Below are positions 12,801 through 24,400 of a DNA stretch of 64,000 nt, piece by piece. Each line of letters begins with the position of its first letter. Positions within the stretch are counted from its first letter, which is position 1. This DNA comes from Cliona cf. orientalis (lineage: Eukaryota; Porifera; Demospongiae; Clionaida; Clionaidae): NCBI GenBank assembly GCA_963930775.1, contig OZ005689.1:32163235-32227234 (forward strand), read 5' to 3'. The notes beneath the pieces are model-generated. The model was not told where the DNA came from, searched no databases, and saw nothing but the letters and a program-made list of their open reading frames with translations. Made by a program: the position numbers and the translations under genes.

Positions 12801-13259
12801 CCTTCCATTTCCTCAAAGACTATGCAACTCATAGCAAGTCTTATGTTCAGCTCAGCATCAGAGCTTGAGGTTAGAATTATGGATGTGGGACAGCAAACCA
12901 ATGGCTCAGACTGTGGTATCCTTGCCATAGCCTTTGCCTTTGATATTTGTTGTGGTGAAGATCCATGCAGTGTAAGATTCAACCATAAATCCATAAGGTA
13001 CCACTTGGCCAAGTGTTTGGAGGAGTGTAAGTTTACCCGCTTTCCGGTACTTGGTGAGCGAAAATCCTCCGATATATAGCACATTCAGAAGACGGACCTT
13101 CATTGCTCCTGCCGATTACCTGAAAAAGTTGGTGTTGATCAAATGGCAGAGTGCGATGCTTGCAAAGTTTGGTACCATCAACACTGCATGGATATTCCAC
13201 CTGAAGTATTTGAAAATCCCAATACTCCCTGGAAGTGTAAAAAGTGTGAATCGCTGTGA
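9849..13259 (+). pseudogene. Mutator-like transposase fused to Ulp1 protease and PHD finger, copy 1
   Basis: One frame of 1137 codons opens after a splice acceptor (TTTATAG, 9848), so an upstream exon is missing. It is interrupted by TGA at 12306-12308 and TAG at 13077-13079. In order it shows: a zinc ribbon with two Cys pairs; the transposase core with SADGAW, QDADSSSSNA and NWLEASH, which I read as the D-D-E residues of Mutator-like (MULE) elements; Cys/His-rich blocks; a zinc knuckle CKACGSSTHLRSS; an SH3-like segment ending YQLYCRKGILN; a C48/Ulp1 protease domain with HWCVVSN, YYDSMY and QTNGSDCG (His, Asp, Gln and Cys of the active site); and a C-terminal PHD finger with CSC, CDAC, WYHQHC and WKCKKC. 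The other copy has an Arg codon where TGA stands. With two stops it is probably dead, but the decay is mild. Confidence 0.85.
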
Positions 13260-13324
13260 AATACTGTGTCATCCTATTGCTCATATTCCTCCACTGATAT
13301 TATTGTAAGTTAGCTTGTCGCTGT

Positions 13325-13450
13325 AAAGGAGTATGAGAGGGTGGTAGGGTGGGAGGGCAGCGGTGCAGTGTCACCTCCTCGTGATGGTGCTGCCTGGGCC
13401 CTCAGAAATAGGCTTCTGAGGGGCTGAGAGCACTGCAAAGGTGTCCTTGC
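13325..13450. other. Conserved 3' tail of the Mutator/Ulp1/PHD element
   Basis: This block, rich in GAGGGTGG and GGGAGGG motifs, is conserved with 59265-59415 downstream of the other copy, so the element extends past the PHD finger stop. On the opposite strand both copies can encode a similar peptide around RCPPTLPPSHTP. In this copy a 1-bp deletion breaks that frame. Confidence 0.55.
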
Positions 13451-13805
13451 TCATACTTAAATACAGCAAATGTATAGAATCATATACTGTCAATTTATTT
13501 GAAATATGCTAGTCTAGCGCTAATGTAGTATAATTATACATAGGAATTATTCGAGACCATTAGTACTTTAATGATTAGTTAATCAAGGATTAGTTTTGCC
13601 CATACTTAGCAGAGTTGCTGGTACATGTATTACCAGTAGGTGTTTTCACGGTTCATCACCATGTCATAAACTCTTAGGTGTGATTTGTGCTTAGTAAAAA
13701 CTAGTGGTGATGAAAATCATTTGTGCGGGGCGAGCCTTCACGAAAGTCATAAGATTTGTCATATTCATGGTATAGACTACCATCACATGCATCAGTGGCA
13801 TGGCC

Positions 13806-14110
13806 TAGCCTCGTACCCAGGCCCGAAAGAGGAGGAGAAAGGGCCTGGTACCTATTGCACGCGCATGCGCCAACTACCCCAGGAAAACCTGGGGTAACGC
13901 TTCTTGGCATTACTTATAGCCTCATGCCCAAGCAGCGTGAAAGGCACAAAGCACCTTCCCCCCTCGCTTTGTGCCTTTTCGCGCTGCCTGGGAACGAGGC
14001 TAAGTAAAGCCAAGAAGCGTTACCCCAGGTTTTCCTGGGGTAGTTGGCGCATGCGCGTGCAATAGGTACCACGCCCATTCTCCCCTCTTTCGGGCCTGGG
14101 TACGAGGCTA
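13806..14110. mobile_element. Foldback element, AGCCTCGT family, with 10-bp target duplication
   Basis: 305 bp with arms of roughly 130 bp starting TAGCCTCGTACCCAGGC and ending in the complement. The direct repeat TGGCATGGCC flanks it at 13796-13805 and 14111-14120. It carries no gene. Related ends occur at 41856-42083, 49205-49432 and near 56964. Confidence 0.8.
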
Positions 14111-14358
14111 TGGCATGGCCCTAACCTTCGAAACTCTCTTCTCCTGGACATGGAGAAGATGGGAGTGCCGTTTTGTAAACAAGCTACTTGAGACCATCTA
14201 AAAGGTGTATTTCCGATGAATTTGGAGAATATCCACCCACGCACTTTTTATTTATTCAACTAAAAACCATAATTAAAGTAGTTTATATGGGAAATAATGG
14301 CTAAAAGTTGGCTACCCACTAGTACAGTGCTACTGAGCAAGAGAGTACACACAGTATA

Positions 14359-15026
14359 TGTCACCGGATTTGGGAAAACCCTCCGTAACTAATTTTTTCT
14401 GAAATCAAGTTTGATGTATGGTTGATAAGCTCTACCATAGAGCTAACCCGCGTTCAAGTTTTAGGCCGATCGCGCGCTTCGTTGTGGAGATACAGCACTT
14501 TGTTTGCGATCGCGCCACACCCCCAATAATCGAGAAATTACGGTCTAAAGGCGTTGCTATGCACGCGTATGGCGTTTCCGCATACTACGCGTGACCCGGA
14601 AATCAATTAAATGGACCTGGGCGGAGCCGTTCGAAATGAACGTAAAGATCGAGCAAGAGTTGAATTTCGTTGTTGACAACGACAGCCGATTGTTCTTAGA
14701 TGCCCAAGAAGCTAAAAAGGTGAGCGAACGTACAGTAGATCGATGAATGTAGCTGTATCTAGGTAGAGAATTCTAATTACCGCCCATAGCAACGGGCTCC
14801 GTGTACGGTGGCTATGCCGACTAGGTGGGTCAAAATGAAGGCTTATTTCGCCTTCGTATAGCACGACTAGCCTCCGTAGAAGACGGCAACAGTTAGAAGA
14901 AGGGTTGTTCCACATGTATATGACAAAATCTGGACTTTGACAAATTTCTACCTGAGCTACTAAAAACGCGCATTGCGCGACTTGCGCGCGGATCCCTTAC
15001 GGAGGGTTTTCCCAAATCCGGTCACA
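14359..15026. mobile_element. Family-A nonautonomous TIR element, copy 3
   Basis: Ends TGTCACCGG and CCGGTCACA, flanked by TA. It has the same internal blocks as the other copies, including the minus-strand 67-codon frame and the forward frame with a GTGAGC donor. Confidence 0.85.
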
Positions 15027-15142
15027 TATGCTTATTGCAGATTTTTCAGGTATGTATCCTGATCTCACTTGGTACCCAGTTAGGTCAATGGATGGACCAT
15101 CTACATCCTCAGTGACAGGCTGAGCTCACCTTTCATAGGGCT

Positions 15143-15451
15143 TCAGTATGCAATGAACACCTTAGGTGCTAAACCGTCGGCGCCGTGAGCAGTAGCTATT
15201 ACATGTGCTAAGTTTGGTGACCCAGTGAACCCTAGGTGGGAGGGGCTTCTGCTAATAATAGTGAAATACACAGCAAGGTTATGTACCTCCATAGGATCCA
15301 TATCCAGTGGTAAGCTATAGATTTGTGCGATATGATAGACAGCTTGGATGGTATTCAATATTGGAGACTGCATGGTTCTGAAGCACTCTGATAAAATTGC
15401 ATTGCATGTTGGAGAGCCAGCTGGGATCAGGAAGCCGCCTAATAAAGTCAT
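15143..15451 (-). CDS. Possible coding fragment, unidentified
   Basis: A 102-codon minus-strand frame containing IPAGSPTCNAILSECF and LPLDMDPMEVHNLAVYFTII. The composition is protein-like and a plausible acceptor (TTATTAG) lies near its start, so it could be one exon of an unknown gene or a transposon remnant. I do not recognise the family and see no adjoining exon. Confidence 0.2.
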   Translation of the reverse strand: MTLLGGFLIPAGSPTCNAILSECFRTMQSPILNTIQAVYHIAQIYSLPLDMDPMEVHNLAVYFTIISRSPSHLGFTGSPNLAHVIATAHGADGLAPKVFIAY

Positions 15452-16778
15452 TCATAATTATTACTGTAAACTAGGTTAGATTATGGAATATGATCAAAAA
15501 GGCATGCATATATATGCCCATGTAGCAAAGTAGGGCTGAAACGTGGGAGTGGCAATATTGACGACCTCATTCAAGCCCCTCCCAATGCTACACTGAAACG
15601 TGGGAGTGGCCTGAGGGCAGAAAAGTCAAGAAGCTTATCTGCCAGTGTACTAGGTACTAGGACAAAGAGTTATGAGCTAGTCGTGTTGTTGGATCTAGCA
15701 TATATACCGCTAATGATACTTACCCTTGGAGTTGAAAATAAGCCATTACCGTCGATGGAAACCAGGTAAGCTCGTCATAGGGGGCGAGAAAGTGGCGGTG
15801 ACCAGCAAATGACGCCATAACTCTTGAACAAAGCGTTTTCAGCGAAAGCGACACGATAAAAACCTTCAAAACACCATAAAGAACCCCATGACACCTACTT
15901 TTCCACGTATAAACGAGGTAGGTAGCAGATTTCGTGGTAACAGACAGACACACACACAGACAGACAGACAGAGCGACTACCGTAACCTTACGGCGCATGC
16001 GCGCCGACAGGTAAAAATGTCCAAAAATTAATATTAGGCACTCTATCACAACAATCTATTGTAGTTAAGGTTATGGGATAGTGTTCCACCCACGCATGGA
16101 AATTATCGCGCACACCCATACAAGTGCAATATATTTTATGCACGTGACCAATAAAGATTGTCGCTAACCGCGTTGGAGACACTCAAAAGTAGCCGTTTGA
16201 ACCGTGCATCAAATCTTGCAGCCATTTTGCCAAAAAAATTTCGCTGTGCATTTTTTTACAATAGCATTATTATTAGAGCAGTGCCATGTATAGCATTTTT
16301 TTTCTGTGAAATTGTAGTCCTGCTTTGCGGTTCAAGCTTTTGTACCCATTATTTACTGCTCTTTGAGCTGCTCAACAGCTGCCTAACGCTTGCGTGCCTT
16401 TCAGCAATTCCACCCAACAAAAAAGGCTCCATGTGGTCCTGCATCATATCGTATGTCATAAGTTTTATTTCATAATTGGCTGTCAGCTTGACAAAAACTG
16501 ATGCACGGTTCTATCAAGTATACCTGCATCAATGGCTAAAGAGTGTCTTCTTATTTCTCTATCATAGCGATGGTATTTCAGTAGCTCTATGTGGCTGTAG
16601 TTAGTTTGTACGATGTATGATGTATGCACTGTTGGACTGAAATAAACAACTTTGTTTTTTGTCGCGAATATTTCACTTGAACTCTGACCCGTGACCTTAA
16701 GAACACATGAAGATAAGCAACAATAGGACACACCTTTGTGCCAAATATGAAGTCTTAATTACAAATAGTCCTGGATAT
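15452..16778. other. Intergenic, no gene seen
   Basis: Contains a short CAGA/CACA simple repeat at about 15943-15972. The reading frames are short and lack protein-like features. Confidence 0.5.
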
Positions 16779-17148
16779 ACAAGCATAAAAAACAATTGGA
16801 GGGATGAAGTAGGGATGGCAGGGCCAAAAAGTACACAAATAAGATTTGTGGGGATAATCACATCCACTATACATCCCTACACTTGCTTTTCTTGCTGCAC
16901 CTGTTGATGTCGACTCCCTTACAGAGAAGTGGGTACTTCTGCTTTAGTTCGTTAGTTCTATAGCTATCCTTTGAGTCTTGCGGGCGAAATTATTAATATA
17001 TAGGCTTGTGAGGGGGTATAATCAGTTGATTATCACACTGACAGTATTGGTCAGTTTACTAAGTTCCTGTGCCCCATACAATAGCTACTCAAAAGCAAGC
17101 GTAGGGATGTATAGTGGATGTGATTATCCCCACAAATCTTGTTTGAAG
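16779..17148. repeat. Family-C element, truncated
   Basis: Starts ACAAGCATAAAAAACAATTG and contains the two inner inverted blocks GGGGATAATCACATCC and GGATGTGATTATCCCC. The right TIR is missing after about 17148. Confidence 0.65.
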
Positions 17149-18286
17149 ACATCCATTTTTTTACAAGCATTTATGAGGATTTACAAGTGTTCTATGAGGA
17201 GTTACAAGGGTTCTATGAGGAATTACAAGGGTTCTATGAGTCCATTTAGAACCCTAGTTCGGACCAATGAGATTACAGTATTTGTTACAAGTAGGATCTA
17301 AATGTACGTATAAATCATGCAGAAACATACTGTAGTAATCATGGTGTAACATATTTACATGTACATGTAGATCCTATCAGTAGGCTAAAAAGTTCTTATG
17401 CAATACCAGCAGTAAGCCATAAACCAAGCACATAGCATCCAATTCTTCGAGGGCTAGTGCACGCTCAAGCAGCACATGGTCAGCTGTTGAATTTCCCAAC
17501 TCATATAGTCACTCCCATTATCAATATTGCTAATGGATGTACTTTAGATAGAATCCAGTGCACTACATGCAGTTGTCAACTGCCAGCTGCGAGGACAAGT
17601 CCAAAGCCAAATGGCCCATGTACATGTATCTACACACATGTACATGTACATGTAGTAAGCCTACATGTGTATAGTTCAGTTTCACCTCTCTATGCAAGGC
17701 TGCCATGATGGTTGAACGATTGTTGCTATGTAGCTATAACCCAAAGAATTTTGCAAATGTTCCACGAGGGGGTTGTAAATGGCTACAGAACACTTGTACA
17801 TGTATCTTAGTTCTGACCAATGAGTTTAATTTTGTACTTCAATACTCAATAAACTAATAAACATAAGGAGAGTGCTTCTTCAAGGGCTTATCAAACCAAA
17901 AGAGAAGAGAGCATGTAACCTAGCTACAAATAGCATCCAGGCAGCTGATATTACTATGGTATGTACATGTACATGTACCATACTATTTCCACGTTTAAAT
18001 GTTATTATGGATATACGTGTAGGAGAGTGCATACATGTAGGAGTTGTACATGTATGTTGGCTCCTCCTTGGAACCTACATGTATAAGCCCTTGGTAGCTT
18101 GAATACTGTATATGCGAAATGACATGAAAATATTTTAATGACAGATTTAGCGACACTAATTATTGGGTTGTGTCGGTGGTTGTGATGCTGATGAACTGCC
18201 TGCCCACATGATCCTTGGAGAAAAGTCCCTGATTAGAAACAGAGGTACAACTTGGAACCTTAGTGCTAGCATGCTTATTCACAAAA
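17149..18286. other. Intergenic rich in TACATG/CATGTA motifs
   Basis: Repeated TACATGTACATG-type runs occur at about 17355, 17620-17660, 17960 and 18010-18060. A short direct repeat with GAGTTACAAGGGTTCTATGA motifs lies at about 17180-17240. No gene is recognised. Confidence 0.5.
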
Positions 18287-20535
18287 CAGTCTACATGAAA
18301 AATCCATATACGCATGATACATTATAATGTCAATGCACGGTTTGTATGGCGACTATGGGGGTTATGATATGCACGCCGTGCACGTGTGGGCAAATATAGT
18401 GCACAACTGTATCTTCTAGCGTGAGTTAGTTCTCATTCTACTTAAAGTATCATTGAAAAGAAGAGCTGAGTTTCACATTGATACCAAAAACAAGACTAAG
18501 CGTGCTGAAATGACCGATGCAGAGATGATCCAGTTTCCGGCCGTGAATGGCTGATGGCATCTTTGAATTGGGGGCAAATCATCAAAACAGTGCCAGGGCA
18601 CTTGATCCACAAGTAGGTAAGCGAGCCTGAGCGAGCCCCGAATACACAAGAGACAGGAAGCGGTTTTATATGTGTATGTACATATAATATATACATTTTA
18701 TATATATGTTTGTGAGGTGATCATTTTAGTGAGGAGTGAGATAATTATTAACTTCTCAACTACGCGCAGGTAGTGGTCGTCAGGAGCATACACATACCCT
18801 CACACTGCACACGATCTAAATGACAACTTGGCCACTGATCTGGCAAAGGCATGAAACTGGAAGGTGAGTGCTGGACCACGCTGGCAAGGCTCACGTCCAC
18901 AATTAACATTAGCTCAGTACAGGTACTGATGGTCATGACATATAGACTGGAGTACTCTAGCTATTGATCAACATCATAGGACTACTAGCAGTCTATGATA
19001 TATACCTTCACTCTCGTGGTAGCTTCTTAGACAGGAATCAAGGCCACTCTGGCAGTATTCATGCAACTCAACTTTATCAGACTGACTGAGATGTTGCTGT
19101 AGTCTCGGGTACCAGCCCCATGCCACTGATGCATTGTGATGGTAGTCTACACCATGAGCCTTTTGACTTTCGTGAAGGCTCTCCCCGCACAGATGATTTT
19201 CATCACCACTAGTTTATAACCTTATTCTGTTCTATTTTCTTAGTAGCTAGCTAGCCAGACTGTCAACTAAAGAAAAATTAATACTAAATTTTAACTACTA
19301 AATAATACTGTTTAGGAAGTTTCTATGTGATTTAGAAGACCAAAGGGCTCTATGTAGAATCCAGAGTGAAGCGAGGGTTCTACTGAGCCCTGAGGTCTTC
19401 TAAGTCACATAGAAATAGACTAGACAGTGTCTAACTCCTTTAGATACTAGCACTAGCAACAATGCCTAAAGTGTGATAAAATAAACAACTGAACCACAGG
19501 TAAAAAAATTTACCAGGTTTATTTTGGAGCATACAAGGTTTTCTTAGTATAGGTTACATCACGAGATGCAGGTCTCTACGGGATTTACACACCGAGGGCC
19601 GCAGGACAACACATCTACGACCTAGCAACTGTAGCGTCGGCCATAAAAGGCTCGAGCACGTACCTAGCAACAGTTCAAAAACCATCGTCGTAGATCAAGT
19701 TGACACTAGACATCGATGAACAGTAAGCCGACGCCGTTTTCAGTCCAACTCAGGCTTCTTCCTTGACATTCAGAACCACAATACTATCATCGCTGTGTAG
19801 AAAAGGTGCCGCATGCAGTCGCTGTGTCCATTTCAACTTGAGTGCACGTAGCCTTCTTGTTAAACTGCTGACTTGGCAATCATTTGCTCCATCCATACAA
19901 TTAATACGGTAAGACCCGCCCACCGATTATTAGCATAGCATAGCAGTATAGCACTAATTACCCTAGCAGGCATGATTACGTAAAAATTTCACAGCCTCAG
20001 AGATAGGTGAATAATTATTGACCTCCTAGGAGGTCAATAACTGATTTATTGACCTCATATACTGCAATCTGATTGGTCAGAATGTTACAACCATGGTACA
20101 AGACACACAGATACCTGTCAGTAGCCAATCAAATTGCAGTATTTGTTACAGCTATGATCTAAACTAGGTTATGGCTACAAACTCTTCGTCTTGAGTACTT
20201 CATGATAGTTCAATTTGCTCGTCCATTTTCTGGCTACATGCAAATGGAACTTCGAATTGGCAGTAACTCTTATTCCAGAATGAAGAACGAGACACATTAG
20301 TAGCAGTAGTGTGGAACAGAATTGCTCGAGGCGCTTCGAGAAATGAGCCTTCAAAAATGAGAAAATCTCATTTTGTCCTGGGTAGGGCGTGGTACACGGT
20401 GGATACAGACGTATACAATATTATTGTATGTACTCATGTAATACATACATATGTACATGTACAGGCGTGTGCATAATCGTACGCACAAACACATCATTTC
20501 CGTTTTAAACGGTAGTTACGTCTTAGTGTAGACTG
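18287..20535. mobile_element. Family-D element, copy 2, with two nested insertions
   Basis: Starts CAGTCTACATG and ends GTCTTAGTGTAGACTG with AAAA outside both ends. Compared with the copy at 8880-9810 it is interrupted by a family-B element (18620-19213, minus orientation) and by unrelated DNA at about 19309-20165. No gene is recognised. Confidence 0.65.
18620..19213. mobile_element. Family-B element nested in family D
   Basis: Reverse orientation relative to the copy at 1989. It begins with the GCGAGCCTGAGCGAGCCCCG end and finishes with the complement of ACTAGTGGTGATGAAAATCA. The surrounding sequence resumes the family-D consensus (GTAGGTAA before, TTCTTAGTAGCTAGCTAG after). Confidence 0.65.
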
Positions 20536-21373
20536 AAAACAGGTGCACATTTAGGGGGTGTCAGAAGGATGGTAGCATTTATTATTGTACTGTCCCAGGC
20601 AAGCACCCAGTCCCGGAAAAGTGCCTATGTATCGCATTTCAAGGGGTCAATGTAGCAGCTTCTATACCAATTTATATCCTGCATGCATAAGCACCCAAAA
20701 ATCGTGAGTTACATGTACGTTTTAGCACCCACAGGCACTTATCCGGGACACTATGGTACATACATACATGTACATTTACATGTATGATATGGACATGGAT
20801 ACGAAACAAATCTATAAACTAGGCATTTGTGACCGGATTTGGGAAAACCCTCCGTATGGGATCCGCACGCGATTCGCGCAATGCGCGTTTTTAGTAGCTC
20901 AGGTCTAAATTTGTCAAAGTCCAGATTTTGTCATATACATGTCGAACAACCCTTCTTCTAACTGTTGCCGTCTTCTACGGAGGCTAGTCGTGCTATACGA
21001 AGGCGAAATAAGCCTTCATTTTGACCCACCTAGTCGGCACAGCCACCGTACACGGAGCCCGTTGCTATGGGCGGTAATTAGAATTCTCTACCTAGATACA
21101 GCTAGATTCATCGATCTACTGTACGTTCGCTTACCTTTTTAGCTTCTTGGGCATCTAAGAACAATCGCCTGTCCTTGTCAACAACGAAATTCAACTCTTG
21201 CTCGATCTTTACGTTCATTTCGAACGGCTCCGCCCAGGTCCATTTAATTGATTTCCGGGTCACGCGTAGTATGCGGAAACGCCATACGCGTGCATAGCAA
21301 CGCCTTTAGACCGTAAGTTCTCGATTATTGGGGGTGTGGCGCGATCACAAACAAAGCGCTGTATCTCCACAAC

Positions 21374-21392
21374 CAGAGGAGGTTGGTCACGT
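21374..21392. repeat. Left TIR of the 6.1-kb transposon
   Basis: CAGAGGAGGTTGGTCACGT, identical to the complement of 27458-27476. It is preceded by target duplication CTCCACAAC at 21365-21373. An inner palindrome, CGTATACACA..TGTGTATACG, follows at about 21407-21432. Confidence 0.92.
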
Positions 21393-21475
21393 ACAATAAT
21401 TGACTACGTATACACATAGAACTGTGTATACGCCCCCGCAACCCGGGTCAACCCGCTGACTCAGCAATTTACCTC

Positions 21476-24400
21476 ATGGCTGTTTCGCGCAATTCGAGTG
21501 ACGCACCGCTTACCCCAAGGCGACCTACTGGCTTTAGAGCGTCTGGTGACCGTCGGGAGCGATGTTCACTTAGGGAGAGTGCACATATACAGCGAAAACG
21601 TCTTGTATTTTCCGAAGAAGGCAACACAACAACGTCATCTGGTATGACTGTGCACACCCAGATGTGGAGTGAGGATGAAATAAAGGCTCTGCTTGAGTTT
21701 TTTTTATTTCATGGTCAAGCAGGCGTCTGGCCTTGTCACAAAAGGGAAGTCTTCTGGAAAGGAGCAGCTTCTTATGTAAAGATTCGCTCCAAAAGTAGCC
21801 ACGAACGGAGTGGTAAGCATTTTCTATCATAATTTTTGTCATAGTCCAATCAAACGTTTTGTTATTCAGGTAGTGCATGTCGATACAAAATAGTATCATG
21901 GTTCAAAGAAAGATTTCAGAGCCCAACTGATGCTGAAGCTTTCTACTTCGGTAGTTCTGCATCCTCGAGTGGAGGTGTAGACCAACAGCTTGCCACACTT
22001 TCTTCTTCCTTCTCCAAATGTTGCTCGAGCTTGGGTGTTGAAGTTTCTGGTGATTTCATTGAGCTGTCTGCCAAGGCAATGCTTCACCTAAAAGAAAGCA
22101 AGCGGACCAATGTACTGTACAGTCTTGCGAAGGGTTTAGGAACTCTGCGTTGTGACAAATCTGACACTCGATTTCCAACTAAGAGAATGCCACTAGGTCT
22201 TCTTGAGTATATGGTTAACTTTTTTGAGGCTGAGGAGATGAGAAAGGTGGATACCATTGTCTAGTATGTTGATTATATTTTAGACTACTTTCTGAATTTC
22301 AGATTCCTCACTGTCCAAAAGACTACCGTCTTTGGCAAGAGACCATGTACGTCCAGTTTGGACAAAAATGGTCCAAGCTGCATCACGGTCCCTTATGGAG
22401 TGGTGGAGAAGATTCACGAATGGATACAATGGAGGTATGTATCAGTATATTTTTGCAGTACAATCACATGCAGTGATATTTTGGTATGCTCAGGCTCGTG
22501 TAAATGTCCCTGGTTTGTCAGAGCGCACTTTGCGTAGGAGCATTAGTGCTAGTGGAGTGACCCTCACCCCCGAGATTCAGGTGAGTGATAAAGTGTATGT
22601 CATAGTATGATGCATGCTTCATATTATAGAAGATTGAGTGCCCAGGTATTTCCTACCCCTAACTTGAATTCTTACTTCATGCTTCACGGACTATGTTTCC
22701 ACCTCAGGTGGTTAAGCTTTTTCACTTGAATGATGTACATGTACATGTACATGTAATTATCTCAAGTGTTTTGATCATGCATGTACATTATATGAAATAT
22801 GTTCAGACTTCTGTGCTTGATGAGGCATGCCGAACTCATCCCAATGCGTGGTGGTGGATCAAGACTGATGGCTGTGATCTGGTTTCTGGACTTTGTGAGT
22901 CCATGAAGCTAGAGTGGAGTGGAGATGTTGATTTTAATGATGGTCAGCTTCAAAAGATGCATGAAAATTACCGGCAGTACCTGACATTTGTTAGTGGAAT
23001 TGGCCTGGAAGATAGATGGAATCCTACTCTCATTTTGGAGGATTTATGTACCTGTAGTAAACGATTGGCTGAGGATGTATCCTTTATCTTGACGAGTAAG
23101 TATACACAAACACGTATGCAGGTACATGTACATAATGGTCTACCATTAACATAGTATCTCCCATGGGTGTTTAGGCATAACTGGATTTTTACATGTACGC
23201 ATATCCAGGACACACATTTCTATGGACACTGTGACTTTGACCCCTTGACATGGGCACTTGCATGACCACTACTGTATGTGTGTGTACATGTGTGTGTATG
23301 TCTGTCTGTCTGCACTTGTGAGTTGTGAGTTAGTATTCCTACAACTATGTACTGCTGACTTCACGTACAAAGAAGCTGTTCTTATCTTACAGTACTGAAA
23401 GAGAAGCAGGATGAGTACTGTGAGAAACCCAAGACTGGGTATTCAAATGACAAAACTCTGTACGAATTGGCATGGAAAGTAAGAGAGCTGTCAGATCTGA
23501 ACGAGGAAGGAAGATCACTCCATGTAGAAGCCAAAGTTTTGTCAACAAAAATAGCCGATCCATCATATGATATTGTGGGTGATAACTTTGACCGTCAACT
23601 TTCTCAATTCCGTGAGCGGTTATTATCCTTTGTGAAGCTGGTCACAAGGTTCCGTCGGACTGCAGCCACTCATATTTTGGTCGTCATGATCAGCACCGAA
23701 GACAGGAGAAGTAAGCCATATGCTTTGCCCATTCAGCTCCTTCCATATGTGGGAATTCAAGATATGGAGGCCCGTACACTCATGAATAAAGTGATACAAG
23801 AGATGGTTAATAGAGGCATGAAAGTATCAGGTATGTGGATTTTACAAGCATGACGTCCAGTTAATTTTAATGTTGTCTGTAATGAAGGACTCACTACTAA
23901 TGGAGAATGGAACAGTCTACGGACGAAGGGGAATACAAGGCCGTTATCCATATTGCAGTTGCGATCTGAGGCAAGAGCGAAATACAGTCGCTTAAGCTTC
24001 AAGAGAATGATGAATATGCTCACACCAAGAGGTTAATAAATCATGTATACATGTACATACATGTATTTATTCACTCAATTGACATACTGCAGTGAATCCT
24101 GATGGCTCTATAACTGCGGAGATTCCTAATCCAGCTGTTTCTCCTGAACTCCTCAGAGAAATTTTGCTACTCAAGGCAGAGCACTGTACTGACGAGGACA
24201 TCATCACTCATTTGAGACCAAAAACTGTACCAGAGGGATACGAGTACTCCACATGGATGCCAGGTATATATATGATATATGATACCAATTTTAATAATAA
24301 TGGTATTAAATATGCAACCCAAACTGGTAGGTCGAGAAGAGACCACACTGAAAAAACTTCGTTCCATCTTGGCACAGCTTGAGTACAGATATCTGGTTGA

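Noticed and set aside
20939..21142. 67-codon frame recurring at four places (2969, 7931, 14712 and 20939)
   Set aside because: It lies at the same place in each family-A element and overlaps the opposite-strand donor-containing frame. Its recurrence reflects the repeat, not a dispersed gene.
22332..22610. 92-codon frame starting MARDHVRPVWTKMVQ
   Set aside because: It is in another frame than the exons 22303-22434 and 22494-22580, which continue the long protein (DYRLWQETMYVQFGQKW). It is a shadow frame.
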